From the NCBI RefSeq assembly GCF_008831285.2, contig NC_045140.1, forward strand, positions 21,202,370 to 21,266,369: 64,000 nucleotides of DNA, given 5' to 3'. The translations under genes and the position numbers were made by a program. The stretch is from Nymphaea colorata (lineage: Eukaryota > Streptophyta > Magnoliopsida > Nymphaeales > Nymphaeaceae). Below are positions 11,017 to 23,824 of the stretch, piece after piece. Each line of letters starts with the position of its first letter. The stretch's first letter is position 1. Below the pieces are notes generated by a model that did not search any database, was not told where the DNA came from, and saw nothing but the letters and a program-made list of their open reading frames with translations.

Positions 11017-11531
11017 TTCTTCTTCCGTTTTTATGTTGATGATCATGTGGTTGCTGCACGAACCTCCTTCATTCACTTTGTCCTGTACCCTCTTTGACAT
11101 GCAGTATTGCTAAATACCTCCACTGAAAAACTCACTTCACCATCGTACGCAAAGAGGAGGAGTTCCTCTTCTTTAAAAGAATTTTCTTCTGCGAATGTCC
11201 TCCAACCATCTTTGAAACATAACCGATTGTTGATCTTCGCCAGCTGAACAGTACAAGTCATCCCACTGGGACCGGTCAATAGGGCTATTCTGTTCAGTTT
11301 GTCCCCAATATAATTGTAGAAGCTTGGGGGAATCCACTACAAATCAAAAATTAAAATATTCAATCGATCATCATGTTTTTATTAATAATATCTGGAATTA
11401 ATGTTCATGTTCATAAAACGACTACTACTATACATGCACAAGATCATAGGCAGAAGGCATCATGAAGAATGCCGAAAGCTTACAAGTTGTCGAGAGAAGT
11501 CACCGAGTAGAACTTTGATAAAAAAACTCAT
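9796..11531 (-). pseudogene. REM-type two-B3-domain gene, broken (copy in block A')
   Basis: Exons corresponding to block A: 11531-11484, 11336-10812, 10619-10463 and 10089-9796. The B3-2 exon is open here (NIPVDFLRDHHILGETRTIK through GGLESGWSNFVYDNNLEEGD to VIIFRVVEETTP, then LSRTASS and stop), unlike copy 1. It shares the older defects: the frame loss at the T7 run in the first exon, the early stop after B3-1 (TGA at 11073) and the linker phase mismatch. These defects therefore arose before the duplication, while the extra stop in copy 1 came after it. Expression as a single-B3 peptide of about 103 aa remains possible but unproven. Confidence 0.85.
10904..11026. repeat. (TTC/GAA)n microsatellite encoding a poly-Glu tract
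   Basis: A long, purer GAA run on the minus strand in the acidic exon of the broken REM gene, expanded relative to 1296-1426. Confidence 0.88.
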
Positions 11532-12075
11532 GTTTTGTCCCAGGAGCCCATTTCCTACAATCAGCACAAAGTTCCATCTCCTAGATACCAATGAGAACAG
11601 CAGTTAGAAAGAAACTAAGATTCTTTCTATTCAAGTAAGCCAATTCCAGAACAGTGACTTCATCGGCCCGAAGCATGCTCACAACTTTAGAACTAGATGG
11701 CAAACTAAAAACAACTAATCAATTAGCACAAAAAAAATAATTAAACAATTATCTGCAGGCCTGTATCGGAAGAGAATGTGTACACCCAAGTGCATCTAGA
11801 CAGTTTTTTAGCGTAAATTTGCGACCTTAGTGCAAATTTGAGAAACGTAAATATCAATGAAAGGACTCCTAGAAGCAACGGAACTTGACATACCGCCACC
11901 GTTTCAGTTGGTAATTCCCACTTGTAGGACTTGTGCAGTAAATCTAAAGCGCTGGTATGTAATAAACACCTAAAAGTCCTATTTGGCCAAAAATTAAAAA
12001 ATTAGAGAGAGCCTCTTCGTCGACAACAGTGTCCTCTTCAAAAAAAATAACGCCCTATTTAACTACAAACCGATT

Positions 12076-12421
12076 GCCAATGTTTTTTTTCTCCTTGGTG
12101 GTGTCGTTGCAGCGGGTGTCTGTTTCTGCACGCGTGGCTTCCCAAAGCCGTTTATTGCTGAAGATGAAGATGGGAGGAGGGGTTTCCTGGAAGATGTGTG
12201 GAGGCTTGAGGAGCTGCTCCCAGATCAGTGATTCCTTCTCGCCGGAGCGTCCTGTTTGTTGCCATGGGCACCCTCTGTAAAGGAGTTCATCTCAAGGCAT
12301 TCACCGGAAAAAGATCTGATAATTGGCAACCGACATATTGCTTATGGAGGGGATTTGATCGTCAAGGTTTCTTGGCGCCTCGGCGTCACCGTGATTCATG
12401 CGTCGGAGGTATACTCAAGAG
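12076..12421 (+). other. Unidentified plus-strand coding-like fragment, copy 2a
   Basis: The block A' partner of 2470-2815, essentially identical to it, with the same out-of-frame pair of coding-like stretches. Confidence 0.4.
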
Positions 12422-12425
12422 AAGA

Positions 12426-12432
<7 letters not shown>

Positions 12433-12475
<43 letters not shown>
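12433..12475. repeat. (CT)n microsatellite, longer allele
   Basis: Partner of 2827-2854, expanded by roughly seven dinucleotides. Confidence 0.9.
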
Positions 12476-12477
<2 letters not shown>

Positions 12478-13954
12478 AAACGACGATTTGAGGGTTCTCT
12501 CACCTTTCGAAGGGTTTTCGTGAACCCAGTTTCATGTCACCCAAACATCACCTAAATTGTGTTTCAAAGGTAAAGCTAAATTCAAATAGCAGAGCAAGCG
12601 TTTTCCGTTGTCCATCTTTGAGTTGAATCTCTGCAATGGTGTCTTATTTTTCATTGACTTGTAACCATTTGGGAGAAGCCCGTATTATCTGGGGGTGGCA
12701 GCGTCACCTTCCCATTTTCGAACAGATCACGTGGTCGAAGGACTAAGAGCAGTAAGGCTCCCCATGGCTGCTTACTATATATATATATATATATAGTAAC
12801 CATGTCTACCTTTCCTTCTCTTGGCTATCTGGCAGTATAGCCCTACTGGGATACATGGGTTAACATCTTCTAACTTCATTTTGCTACCATGAGGAGAGGG
12901 TCGACCACTCTCCGCAATGACGATTGAAGAATATTTATGATTCGTTAGGGTATTCTAAGGAGTTGTGGCTTGTCAGTATGGGTGCTTTCATGTGGACAAG
13001 GGAGTGAGATTAATTAGTGAACTAATTGATGAATCTCGAGTTGTTGATATCGAGGTAGGCTATAACTTTCAATCACCATGAAGTCTGTGAGGCAAAGAAA
13101 AACCAGTTTCGAGTGGGAGAGAAAGCTCCGTTGCTATGTAACAGAAGTTGACGGGATTTTCACGCTAGACGCGAAGCTCTAGGTTCTGCTGCTGCTCATG
13201 AGTCGAACCCAGACAGCTTGCTCTGCTTTAAGAGCCACGTAGGAAGACACGAAAGCTCGAGAGGTTGTAGCTTTAATTGCTCGTCTGACAGTAACAGCGT
13301 CCTCCACCCCACTTATACCAAGTTATCATCTCCTTCATAGATGGCGCCTACTTCACATGACTTGTTATGTAACTGGTCTGCTGCACTTCTTACTTTTAGT
13401 GGGACTGTTAAAAAGCTTTTCAATTTTTAGCTCTTTCTATTTTTCTTTTCTTTTCAGAGACTTTTTTTCTCATTTTTATCTTTTCTTGGGGGTCTTCTGC
13501 AGAAGCTCAGTGCTGGGCTTCTTAGTCTTTTTCTTTTTCAAGTACCCACACTTTTTCCTGCTCGGCACCTCGTGAACAAAAGTTCTGCTCCACACCGGTG
13601 GCTGCAACGCAGAAGGAGGAAGGTTAGAAGTTAGGAACCTGCCATTGGCATTTGATATTTACTTACACAACCAAGTTGGCGCGACTTTATTTTTAAATGA
13701 TCGACTTTCATATGGAAGTTTGCTTTCCAACTCCACGGTTGACACCATCAACAACTTCCATACGCAGATCAATGCCTGCTATGTATCCCAAGAAAAAGAG
13801 AGAAAAATGCTACTAAAAGCTAAAACAACCGGATTAGCAGTCGCATCATCCCATGTGACGCCAAGTCCTTTGAAAGAAATTATCATTTTTCTATAGTATT
13901 TTCTGTCATTTCAAGAAATCAAAACAAAAGTCACACAAGGATGAAATTCTCAGT

Positions 13955-14165
13955 TTGCGTTCAGGATCAGCTTCTTCTTCTTGTTGATGAGCTCAAATAC
14001 GCAGACATCACCTTCCTCCAGGTTGTTGGTCATAGACGAAGTTCGACCAGCCACTGTCTAGCCCACCTCTGTCTCTCTTGCACAAGACCCTCACAGGCCA
14101 TTATCTCCCCCTCCACATTTAATTTCAATCTTTGTGGTTCTCGTCTCGCCTACCTGGTACGTGCT
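13955..14165 (-). pseudogene. Isolated, eroded second-B3 exon (block A' copy)
   Basis: Partner of 4300-4510 with the same WPVRVLCKRDRGGLDSGWSN signature on the minus strand and the same interruptions, so the erosion predates the duplication. Confidence 0.73.
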
Positions 14166-14667
14166 GGGGTCTGAGAAGCAACCATGGGGCCGTAAAGCGA
14201 ATCAGGCATGAAAATTATGCGCCTTCACAACCTCCATTATGCTTCAACATGTGCCTTCTGTTAAACATGCCATTCCGAACACCCATATGAAAATTCAATG
14301 TTCCTGTCACTGTTGTCAATATTCAAAGATCGGTCGGAGTCTACTCATATCGGCTAACATATATATTTAGTTATTTATTTATGATTGACAATTAATTTAA
14401 CTTTTATTTTTAGATCACCGATCGAGATGCATCAGCTTTCTTGGCTTCCAATACGGAACGAGAACAGAGATTTACAACGTTGGTATCATCATCCAGAGTG
14501 TAAATTGATCCGATCCAGTGTCGGACTTCTAATTTATGGGATCCAGTGCTGGTTATTTAAAGGAAATCGAACCATGAAACATGCATTGTTTTCGAGCCAT
14601 CAGGTTTATCTAGGTAATTAGTAGTGCATGTTCAGAACCCCAATTGAAAGCAAGCTAATAAAAAGTG

Positions 14668-14840
14668 AAGAAGATGAAGAAGAAGAAAAAGGTGCTGAAC
14701 TTGAAGGTCATCATATTCAGGATTGTGGAGGAAACTACTCCATTGCAGAGATTAGTAGGAGAGGTGGAAGCTAGGCTCGTAAAGAGTCTGACCAGAAACG
14801 AGAACTCAAAAGTTTTATGACTTTTGGTTTCTTGAACTGA
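14668..14840 (+). pseudogene. Inverted 3' end of a REM second-B3 exon (block A' copy)
   Basis: Partner of 5012-5190. On the plus strand it gives KKKKVLNLKVIIFRIVEETT, one residue closer to the parent exon than copy 1 (VEETT rather than VEGTT). Confidence 0.73.
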
Positions 14841-14969
14841 CAGGAAATACGATTACTCTTTGAGACTCTAAGGACATGTTTGGAAAGTGAATTCTTCCTC
14901 ATATGTGAAGTTCAACGACATCTCTCTCCCTTCCACCTCACCATAAAGTTCCTAATTACATCTGAAAGC

Positions 14970-15230
14970 GTTTACCAGTGGTCTCTTTCTTTTTGGTGGT
15001 GTCGCCGCACTTAGCGTATCTGTTTCTGCACTCTCTGGCTTGCCGGAGCCGTTCCCCGCTGAAGATGAAGATGGGAGGAGGGATTACCCACTATGTAAGG
15101 AAGGAGTTCATCTCATGGTATTCAGCGGACAAAGATCAGATAATTGGCAGACGAAATATTGATTTTGGAGGGGATCTGCTCATCAAGGTTGCTTGGCACC
15201 TCGGCGTCACCGTTACTCAAGAGAGAAGGA
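14970..15230 (+). other. Unidentified plus-strand coding-like fragment, copy 2b
   Basis: Partner of 5315-5575, with FGGDLLIKVAWHLGVTV visible. The family is unknown. Confidence 0.4.
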
Positions 15231-15944
15231 AGCCGTCATATTCAATTCGTCTTCAAACAAGCATGAACTAAACAGCGAAAAAGAAAGAAATTTATCGGTG
15301 GGGCCCGACAGGAACATGACCCTGTGATGTACATTTATTAAGATCACCAAACATCCTCCCCAGAAAGAAAATAAAGAAAAAGTAGCGATACTGGACACCA
15401 CGGGAACATTTCCAAACAAAACATGGCGCCACACCAAGATTATAGCATCTTTGTTTCCAGTCCTGTGAAAGAAACCCTACCTTCTGTGTGCGGGGGGAAA
15501 GGTGTCACCCCCACAATGATTCACTCTCCCAACAGCAAAAATCACATCAAACGCACACGGCCCATCTCCAAGGTAAGGAACAGTTTTCATCGATTTTCGA
15601 ATTTAATATTAGCTTCAGTGTTGTAAAGATAAACTTAATTATGTCGGCCAATTTGAATGGAGCTACTGGTAAATCAATTACATTCGTCAGCTCATATAAA
15701 GATGCCATATTTCAAGGTTTTAAATCTGATTAATTTTTATATATCTAGAGAAATATAATATTGTCTTTTCTGATTTGAATCGCTTAATCAGTGATCCTAA
15801 GTGGGCAGATGATTCAATTCAATTCCAATCTTGACGACAATGATTAAAACAGATTTAGAGCAACACTGTAAAGCTTAGTAACTGAAGGGCGGCATCGTCC
15901 AGTTGTACTTTCTCGGTCCCTACTACACCAAGTTTTTTAAAAGG

Positions 15945-16697
15945 AGGAAACTGATGGACTTTTCAGATGGAAGTATTTGTTTCCAGCTTCAAGGTTTACA
16001 CTGTCAGTCATTCCCATACACAGAACAACCGCTATCCCAAAAAAATGCTACTAAAACGAAAACAATGGGATTATCCCTCTCATCATCCCATGTGACTCCA
16101 AGTCGTATGGGCAAAAAAGATACCATTTTATACAGTAGACCAAATAACTAGCTTATTTTATTTCACAAATGAGTGGTGATTAAACCATAACAAGATTCTC
16201 ACAACTTAAAACAAAATGCAGAAATAGCTGACAACGCTTAGGTGCCCTGACCTGCTTTGACATGTCGTTGACCCTACACATATGAAGAAGAATTCACTTT
16301 CCAAACATGCCCTTAGAGTCTCAGAAATATGAAGTCCACAACATTTGCCTGTTGACCCTGTGAGCATGTTTTCTGAAAAAGGATATGTCCGAAAGTCGCT
16401 GTGAGCATCATGAAAGCTCGTCTCTGAATCAAAACAAAGCAGTCACAAATGTTCTCCATATCCCAAGAACGATTGGAGATTTTGTATGAACTAAACCACG
16501 AGAGCATTAAAAGCAGCAACAGAACAGATATTCACATACGTTCCCTTTAGAGCGTTTGAAGTATCTCTTAGTTTCTTACAGAGACACCAATGATGCTAGA
16601 TGTAAAATGTACATATTTCTCACCCCACCCCAGCATCCAACAGTAGCAGCATTTTCCTGACAGCAAGAACTCAACCCTCTCGTATTTAGTCCACTCC
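15945..16697. other. 3' flank of the intact REM gene
   Basis: No gene is seen. 15945-16145 is a diverged relative of 13670-13890 and 4015-4240. 16270-16330 matches 5200-5260 and 14855-14915 in inverted orientation. The rearranged blocks were therefore assembled partly from this kind of REM 3' flanking DNA. Confidence 0.6.
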
Positions 16698-18806
16698 TTA
16701 CCTAGAAAAGGCCAGCTTCGGTGTTTCTGCACACAGAGAAAATAAGGGGAAAAGGGTGAACTCAGGAAGATTCAGCAACATTTGCAGTGGCCATACGAAT
16801 AGCAACAAACCTTTAAGATTCTGAACGAAGTAGCGCTTGGTCAGGGGAGTAATCTGTTCTACCACCCTAAATACAGTAACATCCATTGCCAAGTCTTTGC
16901 CACCCTTGATGAACTCAAAGACACAAGCATCACCTTCCTCCAGATTATTGGCAAAAACAAAATCTGCCCAACCGCCCAAGAAACCAGATCTTCCTTCTTT
17001 GTAAAGGTAACTTACTTGCCATTCTCTCCCGTCTCCAGTCCGCAACATGAATTTTGCATCCTGTTGAGGAAGGTGTGCCTTCACAAATTTCAAAGGAATA
17101 TGCTGCATATGCATATACATTAAATTACAAAGTTTCAAGCTCCCAAATATATTCTTTACCAAATACAAACTAACATTACCATGTAAAAGCCTCTAGAAAC
17201 GAATGTTGCTTTCATGACCACAACAAAGAATGGATGGACAGACTGGAAAGCAAGTGCTGCAGTTTTTGTTCTCGTTTTCTCATCATCCGTCACAGGTCTC
17301 CTGCCCGAAACAAAAGCTCTTGTATAAGTGGACCTTTTAACTGTCACACCAGATTGACCTGCACCAGTTTGCAGTGCAGTCATTAGCAAATCACCATTAA
17401 CTCCCACATCAAAATAATACAGAATCAACAATTTTCATTTTGAATAACAACTTTGCAGACTCAGCCTGATGAGGTAAACCAGAAAAAAGTTGTGAAGGAT
17501 CGACCATCACAGTCTAGTATTTGGGGCTAACTTACTGCAGGATGCACCATAAAAATGGATTCTTATATAGAGGTGCATGTGCCTGCATCCCATAACCTTT
17601 TAAGCATTTAAAATGCAAAACCGTGATGCTAAATAGTGTACAGTATGTTGTTCTCAGGACATGTGCTTGCAGACGGAACACATGAGCAAACAGGAGAAGA
17701 AATCATGCTCAATATCTTGAAAACAATGAAGAGATATTACCAGTTCAAAGTTCAAACTATTGTCACACTTTATCTTTTACGGGTTTTAGACAGCGAGGTC
17801 CTTCAGGAATAATGCCGCAAAGTTGTTTCTTTTATTTTTTTTTGGGAAAATGGAAGCAAATTTAAAAAAACAATTATAAATCCTAAAAATAAAATGCAAA
17901 AAATATGAAAATAAAAATGCAGTAAGAAAGAATATGAAAAACACCAAAAACCCGATTTTCACATTTTTTGTTTATTTTTTCATTTTGGTGTCTTCTTCAA
18001 AAAACAGGTCTTTTTTTGAGTTTTTTCCAGCTAACCTATTTTTTACATATAAAACGTGCTTTATTCAAAAAACAAACATCTCTTTAAATGGTGCAGTTTA
18101 TGACAAATGCCTAAAAACAGCAGTAATGGCAGTTTTAGATTTTTTTTTTATTTATTAACCACAATATCATTCTGTATACTTTTAGGAATTGTCTCTTCTT
18201 AATAAACTTGCTAGTTCAAACTACGAAATCCGTCTTCTAATTTGCTCTCAGAATGATAAACTCTGGTGTTATATCAGAAGAACAGAAATCATGTGCCTAT
18301 ATGTCAGCAGAAACAATCTGATGAATATATACTGTTGAGGACCCATTCCTAAGGATGTCAATGCATGAACACAAATCATGTGCTTGTATGAGAGTGGAAA
18401 AAGTAATGGTTATATTATACAATACTCTCAAACCTAACACTTGTTTGCCAGTAAACCCATGCACAATTATCAATTAAACCATAGTCTCAACTCTCAAGCT
18501 TGCTTTTATATGTATATATGTGCCTATCTAGATTTGCAAGTTGACACCTGCATCTTTTCAAGTGCTTAGTTTCTGCTACGGTGCTACCACATGTTAAAAT
18601 ATAAATCCTTCACCAGCACGTTGAAGAGGAGTCTCTTAGGATTCCACCTCCTTGTAGAATGTGTTAAAATATTTAATGTCCTTGTAACATGTGAAATCTC
18701 CTAGGATTCTACGATTGGAGACTCTTAGAATTCTGAAAATGAGATTATAAATAGAGGCCGTGCAAACCATTTTGGCTACGGCTTCTTCTCCTCAGTTTCT
18801 TCTTGT

Positions 18807-18846
<40 letters not shown>

Positions 18847-21800
18847 GCGTGAGTGCTGTTTTCGGGTTACAGATATTGGTGCTACATTTCTATCATGGTA
18901 TCAGAGCGCCAGGTTACGTTATCTCTACCAAACGAAATGCCCAAACAGGTCTGATCTGGTTAGAACTCTTTTCTCATCTTGTCTCTATCCTGAATTTACT
19001 TTTCTCTTGCGCAATTCTTGTTCCTTTTTCTTCTTGCTTACCAAGGACACATCTTGTTATATCGTGTCTTCTTTCCCTCTCATCTTCTACCTATATACCA
19101 TTCCTTTCTGCTGTCATGGAAAACCTTTCGCATTCTGGCATGTCCTCAAGTTTTCTTCCTCACCTTATTACCGAAAAACTCAACCATGAGAATTATCTGA
19201 TCTGGAAAAGGCAAATCATGCCTTTCATAAGAAGTCAAGGCCTCTTTGGACATCTCGATGGTTCAACAAAGGCTCCACCAATATCCGTCTTACAGGAAAT
19301 AAAAAATGAGGCAGGAGAAGTTATTGCTGTTCATGAAGACAACAATCCTGAACATGCTATGTGGATGAGACGTGATCAAAGTCTGGTTGCGTATATTTTG
19401 TCCACTTTATCTCAACAAGTGTTACTTTCAGTTTCTGATGATTGTACTGCAGAAGAATTATGGGAAACCCTTGCTAATACCTTTTCCCAAATATCAGAAG
19501 CTCGAATTATGTACTTAAAGAAAGAATTTCAGAATTTGAGCAAAGGTTCAACGTCTATCATGGATTATTTGGGGCGTATTAAGGCCGTCGCAGACCAACT
19601 TGCTGCCTCAGGGAATAACATTTCTGATAAGGAAAAGGTGCAGCAAACCTTGAATGGACTTGGGCATGATTATCATGCTTTTATTACAGCTCTTGAGGTC
19701 CTTCCTGTTCTGCCTTCCTTCAACGAACTACAAGGTAAACTTCTCCAACATGAAATGAATATGAAAAGAGTCATTGAAAGGACTGATCAAGGGAACTCCC
19801 AAAATGTGTTGGCTATGAATGTAAAGTTTGGTAAGAGCCATGGGAACTCCAACCATGGTGGTCGTGGCATTCTACCAACACCACATAACCAAGGTATGTC
19901 TCCTTTGGATACTTCAAGAAAAATACCAATTTGTTTTCAGTGCAACAAGAAAGGACACATGAAGGCACAATGTTGGTTTAATCCTCAAAATAAAAACAAA
20001 GGGGTAAGACATGATTATAAACAAGGAGGACAAAGTTCTAAATCCACGGCTGAAGATATGCAACAGCTATTGATGGCCGCATTCTCAAAGATGACTATAA
20101 AGCAAAATGAGCAGGGAGAATGGTTCTTGGATTCAGGTGCAGCTACCCATGTGACAGGAAATGCAGGTAAATTGACTAACTTATCCCCTCATTACGGTAG
20201 AAGTTGCATTATAACAGGTGATGGAAAATCTCATCCTATTACACATATTGGAAATGCACATATTCCATTGTCATCCTCGTCTCTATCACTGTCTAATGTT
20301 GTTCTTGCTCCCAATATCAAAAAGAACATCATATCCATTTCTAAACTCATTGATGATACAAGCTCTTCTGTTGAATTCACACCTTCTTCTGTCTATGTCA
20401 AGGACCTCCAAACGAAGAAAATGTTCGCTAGAGGGGAGCGTCAAGGGAATATGTACGTCCTCAAGGAATGTCTACCCAAGGATTCATCCACTTTTGATAT
20501 AGGATTGAAGACATTTTCTCTTTCTCATAATGCGTCATCAGTGCCAAGTTCTTGCCATTTTCAATCAAAAGTAAGGGGCCCTAACCAATTTTTGGAGTCT
20601 GATTTGTGGCATAGTCGGCTAGGACACTGTGGTCGACATTTCATTGAAAAACTTGTCACAGATAGTCTCATTCCAAGATCAAGTTTACCTCTTACTTCAA
20701 GTGTCAAAAAATGTTCAAGTTGTGGACTTTGTAAGAGTCATGTTTTACCTTTCCATAATATAAATCAAAGGGCTTCCAAACCTTTTGAAACTATTTTTTC
20801 TGATGTATGGGGGCCAGCCCCTATTGATTCCATGTCTGGGTCAAGATATTATGTCTTATTCATTGACTCTTACTCACGTTTCACCTGGATTTACTTCATG
20901 AAACACAAATCAGAAGTACCTCACATATTTCGAAACTTCTATGCCATGATTCAAACTAAATTTTCATCCAATGTGGTGCATTTTCAATGTGATGGAGGGG
21001 GAGAATATTCCTCGCTTGATTTTATTGAATTTCTACGTGAAAAAGGGATAACTAGACAAATTTCCTGCCCTTACACACCACAACAAAATGGTGTAGTTGA
21101 GCGGAAACATCGACATATAGTTGAAAGCGCCATGAGCATGATGCATGATACTAATGTGCCCATTTCCTTGTGGACTGAAGCCTTCCATACTGCTGTATAC
21201 ATAATAAATTGTTTGCCTATGACACTCTTGATGTCTAAATCGCCATATTTTACACTCTTAGGCAAACAACCTGATTACAAGAACTTGAAGGTTTTTGGTT
21301 GTGTATGCTATGTTCACGTTGATGCTGCCTTGAGGAACAAGTTTCAAGACAAAGCTATTCAATGTAGATTCGTTGGATATGCTGATGAATATAAAGGTTT
21401 TCGATGCTATGATCCAACAACTAAACGTATCAAAACTTCAAGAAATGTCATTTTTGATGAACATAGTTTTGATAATACAAATGAAATGCCTATGACCATT
21501 GAATCTTATGATCCCTGGACCAGTACACAGTTATTCAATGCAGATCCTGTTATAGAAAATGATGTGCCTCAAAGTGAAGATTCAGAGAGAGCAATACAAC
21601 CGTCGGATATGGCTCAAAGTGAAAATCAAGAAGATCCAACACAGTCATCAAGTCATCACGAAAACAATAATGAACAGAGCAACGATGCACATCGGTATTC
21701 GGGTCTTATCTACAGTCGACGACTAAGGGACAGAGATGCTCACAGTGAAGAAGACAACATGCCCCACCTTAGAAGATCCCAACGCATTCGTCATCCCATT

Positions 21801-23784
21801 CACAGGTGGGTTAGCTATGATTCTTTATCACTTGATTTTCAGTTATTCATGGCAAAAATTGGCAAGGAGGAAGAACCTACTTCATTTGATCAAGCATCAA
21901 AATCACATCATTGGAGAAAAGCTATGAAAGAAGAAATGGATGCCTTGCATGAATGTGGAACATGGGAGATCGTTCCGAGGCCACACGAAAAGAACGTAGT
22001 GGGCTCCAAATGGGTATACAAAATTAAATACAAACCTGACGGCAGCATAGAAAGACACAAAGCAAGGTTAGTAGCAAAAGGGTTTACACAACAATATGGA
22101 GAAGATTATGATGAGACATTCAGCCCTGTAATCAAAATGGGAACAATTCGCGTGATTATATCATTGGCAGTTGAATATGGATGGAGACTACATCAAATGG
22201 ACGTGAAGAATGCTTTTCTTCATGGTGATTTAAGGGAGGAAGTATATATGGAACAACCTCCAGGATACACGAAAGGAGACTCTCATGCATGGGTTTGCAA
22301 ACTAAGAAAATCTATTTATGGACTTAAACAGGCCTCACGTTCGTGGTTTGACAGTTTCTCTTGCAAGATTCAAGAATGTGGTTTTCGGAGATGTCCTCTA
22401 GATCACTCTCTTTTCATTTATCGAAAGGAAAACATATTTACTTTACTTCTTATATATGTTGATGATATTGTTATCACAGGCAATTCAGAAAAACACATAG
22501 AAGAAGCTAAAGTTTTGATGATGCAAAACTTCAAAATGAAAGAGCTTGGTGATTTACGATTCTTTCTTGGAGTGGAGATTGATAGGCACAATAATCGCCT
22601 CACATTGACACAACAGAAATACACGTTGGATTTGTTGAAAAAGTCAGGTATGTCTGATTGTAAGCCTGTTGGAACTCCTAGTGTTCTAAATCAAAGACTA
22701 AGTGCTCAAGATGGGGAGTTATATGAAGATCCTACGCAATATCGAAGTATTGTTGGGGCACTTCAATATCTTACATTTACTAGACCAGATATTATATATG
22801 CTGTGAATCAAGTATCCCAATTTATGCATGCACCTAGAGATACTCACATGGATGCTGTCAAAAGAATATTAAGATATCTTAAAGGGACAGCAGGAGATGG
22901 CTTAGTTTATGGTAAGAGTGAAAATATAACTACTGGACATCAACTTATGACATTCACAGATGCAGATTGGGCTGGAGATCCCGATCAAAGAAAGTCCATT
23001 TCTGGTTTTTGTATTTTCATTGGACGTAATCTTGTGTCTTGGAGTTGTCGAAAGCAAAAGGCAGTAGCAAGATCCAGCACTGAAGCTGAATACAGATGCA
23101 TGGCTGCAGGTACTGCTGAAGTTACATGGGTTAGACATTTGCTAGAAGACATTGGAGAAAAGATTAAAACATCAATGTTAATGTGCGATAATCAAAGCGC
23201 TATTAACATTGCCTTTAATCCCGTACAACATGGTCGAACAAAGCACATTGAGATTGATCAACACTTTGTTAGACAAAAGGTGGAAGACAAGGAAATTCAG
23301 CCTATTTATGTTCGTACAGATGAACAAGTTGCAGACTTATTTACAAAAGGATTAACAAAGGAACGATTCTGGTTTCTAAAAGGCAAGTTGTACATGGTGC
23401 AAAACCATGCACAACTTGAGGGAGGGTGTTAAAATATAAATCCTTCACCAGCACGTTGAAGAGGAGTCTCTTAGGATTCCACCTCCTTGTAGAATGTGTT
23501 AAAATATTTAATGTCCTTGTAACATGTGAAGAGTCTCCTAGGATTCTATGTTATAGTTAATATCCTTGTTATATGGGAAGTCTCCTAGGATTCTATGTTG
23601 TAGTTAATATCCTTGTAATATGTGAAGTCTCTTAGGTTTCTATGATGTAATTAATGTCCTTGGAGCTTGTGAAATCTCCTAGGATTCTACGATTGGAGAC
23701 TCTTAGAATTCTGAAAATGAGATTATAAATAGAGGCCGTGCAAACCATTTTGGCTACGGCTTCTTCTCCTCAGTTTCTTCTTGT

Positions 23785-23824
<40 letters not shown>

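Larger units (their letters stand above)
9608..15944. repeat. Duplicated block A' (copy 2)
   Basis: Same order and orientation of pieces as 1-6091: broken REM gene, unidentified fragment, partial B3 exon, inverted B3 end and second unidentified fragment. It is slightly longer because it keeps sequence missing in A: about 45 bases near 13200, 39 bases at 15388-15426 and 153 bases at 15524-15676. The last two gaps in A have short microhomology at their edges (gcg and tca). At 15944 it runs on into the 3' flank of the intact REM gene instead of the TIR sequence. Confidence 0.93.

Noticed and set aside
13195-13245. tRNA-like 3' half (GGGTTCGACTC on the minus strand) present only in block A'
   Set aside because: No acceptor stem or anticodon arm can be folded around it; a chance T-loop match in a stretch deleted from block A.
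15213-15437. Minus-strand 74-aa open frame near the end of block A'
   Set aside because: Not preserved in block A, where part of it is deleted, and without recognisable motif.
18849-19115. Upstream extension of the Copia polyprotein frame
   Set aside because: It overlaps the 5' LTR and primer-binding site; the ATG at 19116 starts a typical Gag N-terminus.
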